The position numbers and the translations under genes are program-made. Of a stretch of DNA of 64,000 bases, positions 38,002 through 47,567 are shown piece after piece. The DNA lies in NCBI RefSeq assembly GCF_013343235.1, contig NZ_CP040094.1, forward strand, positions 132,501 to 196,500. The letters run 5' to 3'. Numbering within the stretch: position 1 is the first letter of the stretch; each line of letters starts with the position of its first letter. The stretch comes from Nostoc sp. TCL240-02. GTDB taxonomy: Bacteria > Cyanobacteriota > Cyanobacteriia > Cyanobacteriales > Nostocaceae. Under the pieces are notes generated by a model, which worked only from the letters and a program-made list of their open reading frames with translations, had not been told where the DNA came from and made no database searches.

Positions 38002-39243
38002 ATGAGCGAGCGCCCTTGTATTTTCTCCTTTTTTGCTGGTTCGGGATTCCTAGATTTAGGTTTTGAAACTAGCGGTTTTAATATTGTCTACGTCAATGAA
38101 ATTTTTTCACCATTCATGGCAGCATACCGCTATTCACGGCAGATTCTCAATCTGCCATTGCCAGAATACGGGTATCATCACGGAGTTGCGGGAGATATAA
38201 CTCAACTTCACGAAGGTTTACAAGCACAACGCCTCCGGGAGTTAGTACAAGACTGCCGCAAATCTAATAATATTGTGGGCTTCATTGGTGGTCCTCCCTG
38301 TCCTGATTTTTCTATTGGCGGGAAAAATAGAGGACGATTAGGAGATAATGGCAAGCTTTCCGCTTCTTACGTTGAATTAATTTGCCGCAATCTTCCAGAG
38401 TTCTTTTTATTTGAGAACGTTAAGGGTTTGTGGAAAACGGCAAAACACCGTTTATTCTTTGAATCGCTTAAACAACAATTACTAGAAGCAGGCTATATCT
38501 TAACAGAGCGATTAATTAATGCTATCGAATATGGTGTACCCCAGGATAGAGAAAGAATTATTCTTATTGGTTTCCGAAATAATTTTATCAAGGATGTAGG
38601 AATAAAATTTGGTAGTAAAAAGTTACTCACTGAAAATACTTTTCCTTGGAGAAATCATATTTTATATCCTCAAGAAAATGTTTTTGCTTACCCTTGGCTT
38701 AAGTGCGATCCATTCCAAGAAAATTCCATTATGCTTTGTCCTAAAAGCATCCCTCAAGAATTAACAGTTGAATACTGGTTTAAAAAAAATAATGTGCTGA
38801 AGCACCCCAATGCTGAAAACTATTTTAAACCAAGGGCAGGTATCACAAAATTTGCTGTTATTGATGAAGGAGATGATTCTAAAAAGTCTTTCAAGCGTCT
38901 TCACCGATGGCGTTACTCTCCGACAGCTTGCTATGGAAATAATGAAGTACATTTGCATCCCTATAAAATCCGCCGTATATCTGTAGCGGAAGCTTTAGCT
39001 ATCCAATCTTTACCTGCAAATTTTGTACTTCCAGAGAATATCTCGCTGACAAATATGTTTAAGACTATTGGTAATGGCGTACCATATTTGGCATCCAATG
39101 CGTTAGCTAAAACTATTACTAACTTCTTAGAAATTGGTGTAAAAAATGCTGTTAATATTTCTAATATTACTAAGCCTAATGTCAACTTAAACACTTGTAA
39201 TAATTCCGTAACATTTACAGAACCAACATCAAAAATAAGTTAG
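38002..39243 (+). CDS. Orphan C5-cytosine DNA methyltransferase
   Basis: 413 residues. Motif I FSFFAGSGFLDLGFE (9-22), motif IV GGPPCPDFS with catalytic Cys100, motif VI ENVKG (138), motif VIII QDRERIILIGF, a variable target-recognition region (about 205-320), and motifs IX-X RRISVAEALAIQSLP and TIGNGVPY. PCP replaces the commoner PCQ. No restriction enzyme gene lies next to it, so it looks solitary. In HIP1-rich cyanobacteria a solitary C5 methylase acts on CGATCG; whether this is that enzyme cannot be told here. The C-terminal 35 residues are low-complexity (many Asn/Thr). Confidence 0.9.
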   Translation: MSERPCIFSFFAGSGFLDLGFETSGFNIVYVNEIFSPFMAAYRYSRQILNLPLPEYGYHHGVAGDITQLHEGLQAQRLRELVQDCRKSNNIVGFIGGPPCPDFSIGGKNRGRLGDNGKLSASYVELICRNLPEFFLFENVKGLWKTAKHRLFFESLKQQLLEAGYILTERLINAIEYGVPQDRERIILIGFRNNFIKDVGIKFGSKKLLTENTFPWRNHILYPQENVFAYPWLKCDPFQENSIMLCPKSIPQELTVEYWFKKNNVLKHPNAENYFKPRAGITKFAVIDEGDDSKKSFKRLHRWRYSPTACYGNNEVHLHPYKIRRISVAEALAIQSLPANFVLPENISLTNMFKTIGNGVPYLASNALAKTITNFLEIGVKNAVNISNITKPNVNLNTCNNSVTFTEPTSKIS

Positions 39244-39345
39244 TAGCTTGTTTTCAGAATAAATTCGTAATAAATATGGTTTAATATATAAGAAATGTTT
39301 TAATTTTTTATAAAGTTTAATAATCAATTACTGGCAGAAGACACA

Positions 39346-40026
39346 ATGGCAGCAGACTATCCAGATATTGATATTGCGCCATTTATCGATCACGCCCTGT
39401 TAACGCCAACGGCTACTCCAGAGCAGGTTCAGCAGTGGTGTGAAGAAGCATATAGATTCAATTTTGCGGCAGTTTGCTTGTACCCCACTTATGTCAAACA
39501 AGCTGTCGAACTCCTTTACGGCAAAAACCCGAAAGTCTGTACGGTAATTGGCTTTCCCTCTGGTGCTACCACTTCAGCTGTGAAACTCTATGAAGCTCAA
39601 GAAGCGGCGGATAATGGAGCCACTGAATTGGATGTGGTCATAAACTTGGGCTGGTTGAAAGCTGGTAAAACTGAAGAAATCCACCGGGAAATTGCCGAAA
39701 TTTGTGAAGAGACTGGGCAAACTGTCAAGGTAATTTTGGAAACTAATCTGTTGACAGATGCGGAGAAAAAAATAGCTGCTGAAATAGCTATGGAGGCGGG
39801 GGCAGCTTTCTTAAAAACTAGTACAGGTTGGAATGGTGGCGCAACAGTGGCAGATGTGAGGCTTTTGCAGGAATTGGCAAAAGAAAGAGTAGGAATTAAA
39901 GCTTCAGGTGGTATCCACACTATCAATCAAGCCCTAGACTTAATCGTAGCGGGTGCTACCAGATTAGGCACATCTCGCGGTATCGATTTGATCCGCCAGC
40001 GCGATAATCTGGGGAAGGGTGAATAG
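39346..40026 (+). CDS. deoC: Deoxyribose-phosphate aldolase
   Basis: 226 residues. Class I aldolase of the DeoC family: [69 protein letters not shown], and [10 protein letters not shown] with the Schiff-base lysine. It splits deoxyribose-5-phosphate into acetaldehyde and glyceraldehyde-3-phosphate. It is followed by recO on the same strand after about 250 bp. Confidence 0.95.
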   Translation: MAADYPDIDIAPFIDHALLTPTATPEQVQQWCEEAYRFNFAAVCLYPTYVKQAVELLYGKNPKVCTVIGFPSGATTSAVKLYEAQEAADNGATELDVVINLGWLKAGKTEEIHREIAEICEETGQTVKVILETNLLTDAEKKIAAEIAMEAGAAFLKTSTGWNGGATVADVRLLQELAKERVGIKASGGIHTINQALDLIVAGATRLGTSRGIDLIRQRDNLGKGE

Positions 40027-40279
40027 TCATTTGTTTCTCTTCCTAACCTGCGAAAAACTGCGGGCACATCTTTGCCCTTTGTCCTAACCCAATGACCAAT
40101 TTTAGATTTTGGATTGAAGGATTCGAAGGATTCAAAATTTAAACCTGGTTTCAGAGCAGCTAGTTTCAACTATGGAAAAATCTAAAATCTTTGCATTCCT
40201 TTTGTAAGTCCCTACTTTTAGGTATGGCGTTAATTTAAAATCCAAAATCCAAAATTGATTGGCTAATGACTAATGAGTA

Positions 40280-41182
40280 ATGAGTAGAACCTACAAAGCA
40301 ACCGGAATTAATCTTAAAACTCAGGTGCTGGGAGAATCAGATAAAATAGTGACCATTTTGACACCAGAATTCGGTCTGATTCGAGCAGTGGCTCCAGGGG
40401 CACGAAAGCACAACTCCAGCTTGGGCGGCAGGAGTGGGATGTTTGTTGTGAATGAACTATTGATCGCGAAAGGGCGATCGCTTGATAAAATTACTCAAGC
40501 ACAGACGTTAAAAACTTATCCTGGTTTAGCTAAAGATTTGGGAAAATTGGCTGCTAGCCAATATTTAGCAGAAATAGTCCTCTCTCAAGCTTTGAGCGAA
40601 CAACCCCAAGAAGAACTTTATGAGTTGTTTAACGAACATCTCCATCGGTTAGAAGCATTGTCTAGTACAAATGCTTCTGGTGTTTTGGCTCATCTGGCTC
40701 ATGGGGTGTTTCACCTTTTAGCCTTAGCAGGAGTAACGCCGCAAGTGCAAGTATGCTGCTTATCTGGGCGCTCCCTCAAGCCAGACTTTACAGACCCCAA
40801 CTGGCAGATAGGATTTAGCGTTCCTACAGGTGGAACGATTTGCTTAGAAACTTGGCAACGTTTACGAACACAGAAAGAGGGGGAGATTAATAACCAATAC
40901 CCCATTCCCCATATCCCATTACCCGTGTCCCACGCCCAAACAGTTGTTGTGCATCGGCAAGAAATACCTTTGATTTCTAGTCGTCTGGGTGCTATGGAAC
41001 TGGCTTTGCTTCAACATCTGTCACAACCAGAGATAATGCAAATTGATGGTGCTAGAGACCATAACTGGTTATCTGTTGAGCAGATTTTGCGCCAGTATGC
41101 TCAGTATCAATTAGGTCGCCCTATTCGCTCTGCTACCTTGATCGATTCTTATTTTGCTGCCAACCATGATGCAACCATCTGA
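40280..41182 (+). CDS. recO: DNA repair protein RecO
   Basis: 300 residues, [20 protein letters not shown]. Contains the OB-fold N-terminal part ([20 protein letters not shown]) and the helical RecO C-domain. In most RecO proteins a zinc-binding region lies in the C-terminal half; here C-x-nC candidates appear only as VCCLSGR and TICLETW. RecO loads RecA in RecF-pathway repair. The start ATG is itself part of a TAATGAG heptamer array just upstream (40271-40282). The next gene overlaps its end. Confidence 0.92.
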   Translation: MSRTYKATGINLKTQVLGESDKIVTILTPEFGLIRAVAPGARKHNSSLGGRSGMFVVNELLIAKGRSLDKITQAQTLKTYPGLAKDLGKLAASQYLAEIVLSQALSEQPQEELYELFNEHLHRLEALSSTNASGVLAHLAHGVFHLLALAGVTPQVQVCCLSGRSLKPDFTDPNWQIGFSVPTGGTICLETWQRLRTQKEGEINNQYPIPHIPLPVSHAQTVVVHRQEIPLISSRLGAMELALLQHLSQPEIMQIDGARDHNWLSVEQILRQYAQYQLGRPIRSATLIDSYFAANHDATI

Positions 41183-42809
41183 TTTGGATAAAAAAATCCT
41201 GCCTTTGTCACCAAGCCTCGTTAAAAAACAGAATAGGATAGCAGATCCTAACGTCAAGAATCACTTGAGTGCAGTTTCAAAGTGTACACCTAGTCAAATC
41301 AATAGCCAAGAAATGTCTCCAAAAGACGTTTCTAAAAACGATCAAAGTTGGACAGCCCAGATCCCAAAAAGTGATGTTCCAAGCCAATCAGAAATACAAT
41401 CTGAGGACAAATTAACTACTGCTGAGGCAAATAGCAACGGGCAGAGTTTGCCAGTAGCTACTACCCCAGAAACAGAATCACCCAAATTAGATGGATCTGG
41501 TTCAGGTGGAGAAGCTGTTTCCGGGAATGTAACACAGCAGGGGTTTTTGCCTGTATTAAAAAACCCTAATTTCCTCGCTCTTTGGGGCGGTCAAGTTTTC
41601 TCCCAACTAGCAGATAAAGTTTATTTGGTGCTGATGATTGCTTTGATTAATACTCAGTTTCAGGCTAGTAATCAGAGTATTAGTGGTTGGGTGTCAGTAT
41701 TGATGATGGCTTTTACGATTCCAGCCGTATTATTTGGTTCCGTTGCTGGCGTTTTTGTTGATCGTTGGTCAAAAAAGGCTGTGCTGGTGGCAACGAATAT
41801 TTGGCGCGGTATCCTGGTTTTGTCAATTCCCTTCCTGCTGTGGTTGACTCATGGCTGGAAACCCATAGGAGTTATGCCAGTAGGTTTTTTGATCATCCTG
41901 GGTGTGACTTTTCTAGTTTCCACACTGACACAGTTTTTTGCACCGGCAGAACAGGCGGCAATTCCCTTAGTGGTAGAAGAACAGCATTTACTCTCAGCTA
42001 ATTCGCTTTATACGACAACGATGATGGCATCGGTGATTGTTGGGTTTGCTGTTGGGGAACCATTATTAGCGATCGCAGATGGACTTTGGTCGCAAATTGG
42101 TGGTAGCGGTAGTTTGGGCAAAGAACTTTTAGTAGGTGGTAGTTATGCGATCGCTGGACTAATTTTATTTCTCCTAGCAACTAAGGAAAAACACCACCAC
42201 CCTGATACAGAATTCCCTCACGTATTCTCTGATTTGCGAGATGGTTTTGCCTACCTCAAAGCAAATCATAGCGTCCGTAATGCTTTGCTTCAGTTAATTA
42301 TCTTGTTTTCTGTCTTTGCAGCATTAACTGTTCTAGCTGTTCGGATGGCAGAAATAATTCCTAATATGAAAGCTTCCCAATTTGGCTTTTTACTAGCAGC
42401 TGGTGGTGTTGGCATTGCTGCGGGAGCAACAATTCTCGGTCAATTTGGTCAACGCTTTTCCTATACCCAACTAAGTCTTTGTGGTTGTATGGGTATGGCA
42501 GCATCCCTGATTGGTCTATCAATTTTTACAACCCAACTGTGGCTAGTCCTGTTACTGGTGGCATTATTAGGTATCTTTGGGGCTCTAGTGGGAATTCCCA
42601 TGCAAACCGCAATCCAAACAGAAACACCACCAGAAATGCGTGGTAAAGTATTTGGTTTGCAAAATAATGTAATTAATATTGCTCTTTCCTTACCTTTAGC
42701 TTTAGCAGGAGTAGCAGAAACCTTTTTGGGATTACAGGTAGTTTTTTTGGGATTAGCTGCGATCGTCTTTTTAGGAGGTATATTAACGTGGTATAACTCA
42801 CACAAGTAG
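41154..42809 (+). CDS. MFS transporter with long disordered N-terminus
   Basis: 551 residues. Residues 1-125 are hydrophilic, Ser/Asn/Gln-rich and without domains; the membrane part (about 135-545) shows 10-12 helices of an MFS_3-type exporter ([40 protein letters not shown]). The substrate is unknown. The start overlaps the last 29 bases of recO; ATGs at 41154, 41166 and 41169 are all open, so the start is uncertain. Similar MFS proteins follow recO in other Nostocales genomes as far as I recall (not checked). Confidence 0.85.
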   Translation: MLPTMMQPSDLDKKILPLSPSLVKKQNRIADPNVKNHLSAVSKCTPSQINSQEMSPKDVSKNDQSWTAQIPKSDVPSQSEIQSEDKLTTAEANSNGQSLPVATTPETESPKLDGSGSGGEAVSGNVTQQGFLPVLKNPNFLALWGGQVFSQLADKVYLVLMIALINTQFQASNQSISGWVSVLMMAFTIPAVLFGSVAGVFVDRWSKKAVLVATNIWRGILVLSIPFLLWLTHGWKPIGVMPVGFLIILGVTFLVSTLTQFFAPAEQAAIPLVVEEQHLLSANSLYTTTMMASVIVGFAVGEPLLAIADGLWSQIGGSGSLGKELLVGGSYAIAGLILFLLATKEKHHHPDTEFPHVFSDLRDGFAYLKANHSVRNALLQLIILFSVFAALTVLAVRMAEIIPNMKASQFGFLLAAGGVGIAAGATILGQFGQRFSYTQLSLCGCMGMAASLIGLSIFTTQLWLVLLLVALLGIFGALVGIPMQTAIQTETPPEMRGKVFGLQNNVINIALSLPLALAGVAETFLGLQVVFLGLAAIVFLGGILTWYNSHK

Positions 42810-43162
42810 TTATCAGCTAACAGGAGCTATTATTCATTACCTTTAAGTAATTAATATTTACTTAAAGATTTTGTGTTCATGCTAAACTGTGGTCAGTGAA
42901 AATTTATCATATACTTGTGGGATATCAATCTGACATTAGTCAGAATAAGTTGTTTAAGTATCATAAATTAACAACTTATACGTAAAATAAATAAAGCCAT
43001 CAATCCACGAGTTTAATCAGCTTTCAAATATGCTTTTTAAACTCTAACGTTGTGGCAATTTTTAATAAATAAAAAGCCAGCAAGTATAGCTAGATAAAAT
43101 AAAAATCACAAAGGGTACACAATTAATAGCTCAAACCCGCTTTTCTTACAGCTAAATAAAGA
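42810..43162. other. AT-rich spacer, no gene seen
   Basis: 350 bp without coding frames; should hold the promoter of the glycosyltransferase gene at 43163. Confidence 0.5.
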
Positions 43163-44311
43163 ATGCGTATAGCCTGGATTGGAAAAAAATCACCTTTTTG
43201 CGGCAATGTCACCTACAGTCGAGAAATTACAAATGCTTTGCTAGATAGGGGACATCAAGTTAGCTTTCTTCACTTCGCACAGGAAGAGTCTGAACCTGAT
43301 AATTGGCCAAATCTTCGAGAGGTTTCGCTCCCTTTTATTTACAAGTCTCAGGTTTATACAATTCCTACTTTTAAAGCAACCAAAGTTTTAACCGATTCGC
43401 TGCGAGAAATAAAGCCAGATGTAGTCCATGCTTCTTTAACATTATCTCCTCTAGACTTTTTTCTACCGGAAATCTGTGAGGAACTGAGATTGCCTCTAAT
43501 TGCCACTTTTCACACACCCTTTGCTGGCAAGGGGGCAAAGCTGATATCGGGAACACAACTTTTGGCTTATCAGCTTTATGCACCTTTTTTAGTTAACTAC
43601 GATCGCGTGATTGTATTTTCCCAAATTCAGCGAGAATTATTGGCAGGGATGGGTGTAAGGGAAGAAAATATTGCTGTAATTCCCAATGGTGTTGATACTA
43701 TTAAGTATTCTCCAGGATTTTCTCAAATCAAAGCAGAATTTAAAGCCGATCGCTTGTTTGTTTACCAAGGTCGAATAGCCCCAGAGAAAAATGTCGAAGC
43801 CCTACTCCGCGCTTGGAAGCAGTCGGCAATGGGGCCTGGTACGAAGTTGCTAATTGTTGGCGATGGCCCTTTAAAGTCTTCCTTAGAGCCGTTTTATGGT
43901 TCAGAATACGGCATTATCTGGTTGGGATTTGTTGCTGATGAAGACCGACGGATCGAAATTTTGCGGGGCGCAGATGTATTTGTTCTACCTTCATTGGTAG
44001 AGGGTTTGTCTCTATCTCTGTTAGAGGGAATGTCATGTGGGTTGGCTTGTTTAGCAACAGATGTGGGTGCAGATGGAGAAGTATTAGAAAAGGGCGCAGG
44101 TATAGTTATTAGTACTAAAACTGCGCGATCGCAGTTAAAAACTCTCTTGCCAGTGTTGCAAGACCATCCAGAGTTAACAACTTTACTTGGGCAAAAAGCC
44201 AGACAGCGTGTATTAGACCGCTATACCCTCAGTAAAAATATTACTCTGCTGGAAGAACTTTATAAAGAAGTTTTAGCACAGCGACCTCTACCGCTAAGTC
44301 GTAGAGCTTAG
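43163..44311 (+). CDS. GT4 glycosyltransferase, possibly digalactosyldiacylglycerol synthase DgdA
   Basis: 382 residues, GT-B fold. N-terminal domain: MRIAWIGKKSPFCGNVTYSR, VVHASLTLSPLDFFLPEI, LIATFHTPFAGKG. Donor domain: VIPNGVDTIKYSPGF, FVYQGRIAPEKNVEALLRAW, LLIVGDGPLK and the E-x7-E motif VEGLSLSLLEGMSCG. The start MRIAWIGKKSPFCGNVTYSR recalls the cyanobacterial DgdA group, which makes DGDG of the thylakoid; I am not certain, since many GT4 enzymes share the rest. Monocistronic. Confidence 0.8.
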   Translation: MRIAWIGKKSPFCGNVTYSREITNALLDRGHQVSFLHFAQEESEPDNWPNLREVSLPFIYKSQVYTIPTFKATKVLTDSLREIKPDVVHASLTLSPLDFFLPEICEELRLPLIATFHTPFAGKGAKLISGTQLLAYQLYAPFLVNYDRVIVFSQIQRELLAGMGVREENIAVIPNGVDTIKYSPGFSQIKAEFKADRLFVYQGRIAPEKNVEALLRAWKQSAMGPGTKLLIVGDGPLKSSLEPFYGSEYGIIWLGFVADEDRRIEILRGADVFVLPSLVEGLSLSLLEGMSCGLACLATDVGADGEVLEKGAGIVISTKTARSQLKTLLPVLQDHPELTTLLGQKARQRVLDRYTLSKNITLLEELYKEVLAQRPLPLSRRA

Positions 44312-44424
44312 GGAAGGGGAAGAAGTGCGATCGCACTGTAAATTATAAGATGGTAATCAATGAGTGCGATCGGGCATGAATGTTAGGCAGCATTCAATAC
44401 AGTTCAGATAAGACCAAAACACTT

Positions 44425-44450
44425 GTAGAGACGGCGATTTATCGCGTCTC
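44425..44450. repeat. Dispersed hairpin repeat (GTAGAGACGGCGATTTATCG type)
   Basis: GAGACGGCGATTTATCGCGT then CTC, close to perfect palindrome. Same family as 54413-54436. The spacer 44312-44588 has no gene. Confidence 0.7.
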
Positions 44451-44588
44451 AAAAACCCAAAATTTTTGTCAGTAGCCCTAAACTGAACAGTATTGAGGCA
44501 GCATTGACTAATATTCGAGTCATAGAATATGTGACTTATGAATACAGAGACCTCACTAAGAATTCTCTTACCACGCAAGTCAGATTGA

Positions 44589-45404
44589 TCAATTAATCTT
44601 AGAATTATCTCCTAAAGACCAGCCCAAACTAGTTGGCTGTTCATAAACTCGTTTTAGAGTATTTACATCTCTGGAAGAAATAGGCAACGGGTTACGAACT
44701 TGAGAAAAATATAGGGCATCAGTTTGTAGCGGACTATGGCCCCAAATTCCCAGTGCATGACCGAATTCATGACGGGTAGCTGCAATCAGATACTCACTTG
44801 TTTGACTGGGACTTAGCAAAATAGTGAAGCGGTGGGATAAAACTTTGTTGCTGGTGTATAACTCGTAAGTAGTTTGTGCCGATCGCGCACGAGGTATATT
44901 GCTACCAGGGAAAATTTGTAGAGGTGGCGCTTTTTGGACAATGGTAATATCAGCACTTTCTGGCTGTTCTACTATTGTCAAAGGCAAATAATTGCTCCAT
45001 TCTTTTACACCCTGCAAGACACCATTAACCCATACTTGAGCTTGTTTTTCGTTAACGGATTTTGGTGGTTCTACGTAAACTCGAATGGGAAATTGTGACC
45101 AGACTAAATAACCAACTTGGGTTGTTGTGACTTGTGAAAAGTAGTCACCACTGTTAGTGCTATCTTGCCACTGTGCGAGTGTGGGCGGTAAGGGATGGGG
45201 TTTTGGGATGGGTGAGGTGGAGAGAGAGATTACTGAGCCTGAATATACATATTTTGGTATTATTATAAACCCATAACTCGAATGAAGATTAATACAAACT
45301 ATAAACAGCCCTGTGCCAATAAATAAGGCAAGAGCTGTAATTAACCGTTGTGAGATTAAATTTATTAGGATGTTAAGTATTTGGTGTTGGGTTTTTTTCC
45401 CCAT
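44589..45404 (-). CDS. Membrane-anchored matrixin-like zinc metalloprotease
   Basis: About 271 residues from MGKKTQHQILNI at 45404 (AAGGATAGG just before). One N-terminal helix (about 20-40) anchors or exports it. The protease part holds HEFGHALGIWGHS, the HExxHxxGxxH-like metzincin motif with three zinc ligands (the third is the His in GHS). The upstream strand segment YLVWSQFPIRVYVEPPK is typical of matrixin-like proteins. It probably acts outside the cytoplasm; substrate unknown. The gene is 10 bp after secG on the same strand. An in-frame start at 45437 would overlap secG. Confidence 0.82.
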   Translation of the reverse strand: MGKKTQHQILNILINLISQRLITALALFIGTGLFIVCINLHSSYGFIIIPKYVYSGSVISLSTSPIPKPHPLPPTLAQWQDSTNSGDYFSQVTTTQVGYLVWSQFPIRVYVEPPKSVNEKQAQVWVNGVLQGVKEWSNYLPLTIVEQPESADITIVQKAPPLQIFPGSNIPRARSAQTTYELYTSNKVLSHRFTILLSPSQTSEYLIAATRHEFGHALGIWGHSPLQTDALYFSQVRNPLPISSRDVNTLKRVYEQPTSLGWSLGDNSKIN

Positions 45405-45414
45405 TGACCTATCC

Positions 45415-45648
45415 TTATTTAGGCAGCCAACCAGCACTTAAAACCACTGTTAAACCGAGGAAAATTACTGTTAATGCCCAAGTAATTCGATTTAAGGTGT
45501 TTTCTGCACTTTTGGTACTGCTAAATAGCTGGGCTTGTCCACCAATGGCTCCAATACCATCACCTTTGGGGCTATGTAGTAAAACTAAGATAATCAAACC
45601 AGTGGCGGAAAATGCCCAAATGCCTTGCACGATATTAGTAGCTGTCAT
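45415..45648 (-). CDS. secG: Preprotein translocase subunit SecG
   Basis: 77 residues with two helices (about 8-25 and 55-72) and the SecG-type linker HSPKGDGIGAIGGQAQLFSS. It supports SecYEG translocation. The order gpmI, secG on the same strand is common in cyanobacteria. Confidence 0.93.
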   Translation of the reverse strand: MTATNIVQGIWAFSATGLIILVLLHSPKGDGIGAIGGQAQLFSSTKSAENTLNRITWALTVIFLGLTVVLSAGWLPK

Positions 45649-45747
45649 GGTAGGAATCTCATTTATAACAATTTGTCAAAAAACAGAATTCAGAATTCAG
45701 GAGTTAGGAGTTTTCAGTAAACTCCCAACTCTTGACTTAGAAGTCTT

Positions 45748-47346
45748 TTACAGCCCTACTTGCACAGGGGTGCGAGTGCGTTGCAGTTCATAATCTGCTG
45801 TTTTCAGCAGCGATCGCCCGGTCATTTCTGGTGGCTGAGGCAGCTGTAAAATCTCTAGAATTGTGGGGGCGATGTCGGATAGCTTGCCATCGCTTCGCAG
45901 TTCGACATTTGTACCATATCCAGGGATTTTGACTTTCTCGCCTTCTACCAATATAAAGGGGACTGGGTTAGTGGTGTGGGCTGTCCAGGGATTACCCCCA
46001 TCATCTAGCATATACTCAGCGTTGCCATGATCGGCAGTAATAATTGTTGTACCACCGGCTTTGATAACGCTCTCTAACAAGCGTCCTAAACAGCGATCAA
46101 CTGTTTCAATTGCTGTAATGGTAGCGTCGATTTGACCAGTATGCCCTACCATGTCTGGGTTTGCATAGTTGATCACAACTAGAGAATACGTACCTTTTTG
46201 AATCGCAGCGATCGCTACATCTGTAACTGCTGCTGCTGACATCGCTGGGGCATGATCGTAAGTTGCTACCATCGGGCTGCTTACCAGTTCCCGATCTTCT
46301 CCGGCAAAAGGTTCCTCCAGACCACCATTAAAGAAATAGGTGACGTGGGCATATTTTTCGGTTTCGGCGGTGCGGAATTGATTCAGACCATGATTAGCTA
46401 TGACTTCTCCCAGAATGTTACTGAGATTCTGAGGCTCAAAGGCTACAGCCACGGGTAAGTCTGGATCATACTGTGTAAAGGTGACAAAAGACAGTGGTGT
46501 GATTTGCTGTCTTTCAAAACCGTTAAAAGTGGGACTGACCAAAGCTTGAGTCAGTTGTCTGGAGCGATCAGGGCGGAAGTTGAAAAATATCACCCCATCC
46601 CCTGGTTCTATTGCGCCGGGTGCAATTCGGATGGGGTTGACAAATTCATCTTTTACCCCTTCGGCGTAAGATGCTTGCAAGATTTCCACAGCAGTGCGAT
46701 TATCACCCGTACCATCTTGGGTCATCACGTCGTAGGCGCGTTTGACCCGATCCCAGCGGTGATCGCGATCCATCGCGTAGTAGCGACCGCTGAGGGTGAC
46801 TATGCGCCCAATTCCAGCGCGGTCTATATAATTTTGCAGCAATGTGATTGCTTTTACACCGTCAGTTGGGGCAGTGTCACGGCCATCGGTGATGGCGTGA
46901 ATACAAACTTCTGGTATTCGCTGGTCTTTGGCTAAGTCAAGTAGTCCGAATAAATGGGTGATATGTGAATGTACCCCTCCCTCAGAACAAAGCCCGACTA
47001 GATGCAGCTTGCTATTCCGAGAACGAACTTCCTGGCAAATTTTGACGAGTGCTGGGTTTAAGGCAATAGAACCGTCTTCGACCGCATCAGAGATGCGTAC
47101 CAGTTCTTGCGGTACAACTCGCCCAGCACCAATGTTCAAATGACCTACTTCCGAGTTGCCCATTTGACCTTCTGGCAACCCTACGGCTTTTCCTGATGTG
47201 CGGATGAGGGTATGCGGGTAAGCTGTCCATAAACTATCCACAATGGGAGTTTTAGCAGCAACAATAGCGTTTCCTCGCTTTTCCTCGCAGTAGCCCCATC
47301 CGTCTAAAATGACTAGCACCACAGGAGCAACAGGTGCTTTGGTCAT
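45748..47346 (-). CDS. gpmI: Cofactor-independent phosphoglycerate mutase
   Basis: 532 residues. Alkaline-phosphatase-superfamily enzyme: metal site VILDGWGY at the start, the phosphoserine region QMGNSEVGHLNIGAGRVV (Ser near 66), HAITDGRDT, FFNFRPDRSRQL, NYANPDMVGHTG and ADHGNAEYM metal ligands. It interconverts 3- and 2-phosphoglycerate without a bisphosphate cofactor. Long enough to be complete. Confidence 0.96.
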   Translation of the reverse strand: MTKAPVAPVVLVILDGWGYCEEKRGNAIVAAKTPIVDSLWTAYPHTLIRTSGKAVGLPEGQMGNSEVGHLNIGAGRVVPQELVRISDAVEDGSIALNPALVKICQEVRSRNSKLHLVGLCSEGGVHSHITHLFGLLDLAKDQRIPEVCIHAITDGRDTAPTDGVKAITLLQNYIDRAGIGRIVTLSGRYYAMDRDHRWDRVKRAYDVMTQDGTGDNRTAVEILQASYAEGVKDEFVNPIRIAPGAIEPGDGVIFFNFRPDRSRQLTQALVSPTFNGFERQQITPLSFVTFTQYDPDLPVAVAFEPQNLSNILGEVIANHGLNQFRTAETEKYAHVTYFFNGGLEEPFAGEDRELVSSPMVATYDHAPAMSAAAVTDVAIAAIQKGTYSLVVINYANPDMVGHTGQIDATITAIETVDRCLGRLLESVIKAGGTTIITADHGNAEYMLDDGGNPWTAHTTNPVPFILVEGEKVKIPGYGTNVELRSDGKLSDIAPTILEILQLPQPPEMTGRSLLKTADYELQRTRTPVQVGL

Positions 47347-47519
47347 AGTAAAATTGCCCTTTACTTTTTGTAATACCCGAATGATACCATTGCTAATCCA
47401 CGTCGCAAGTGAATTTTTGCTTATTAATTTCTTTTATGAAATACTTACAGCTTTTTGAAATATTTTTTAAAATTTAGCGATTTTTCTGTAATTTTGTTGA
47501 GCGCTAATAATAAGTGATT

Positions 47520-47553
47520 ACTTAGTAGTAGCATTTTAGCACTACTACTAAGT
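47520..47553. terminator. 12-bp perfect hairpin after the ABC-F gene
   Basis: ACTTAGTAGTAG (47520-47531) and CTACTACTAAGT (47542-47553). Only a weak T tract follows on the minus strand, so efficiency is unclear. Confidence 0.55.
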
Positions 47554-47567
47554 CCGTATTCAATCTC

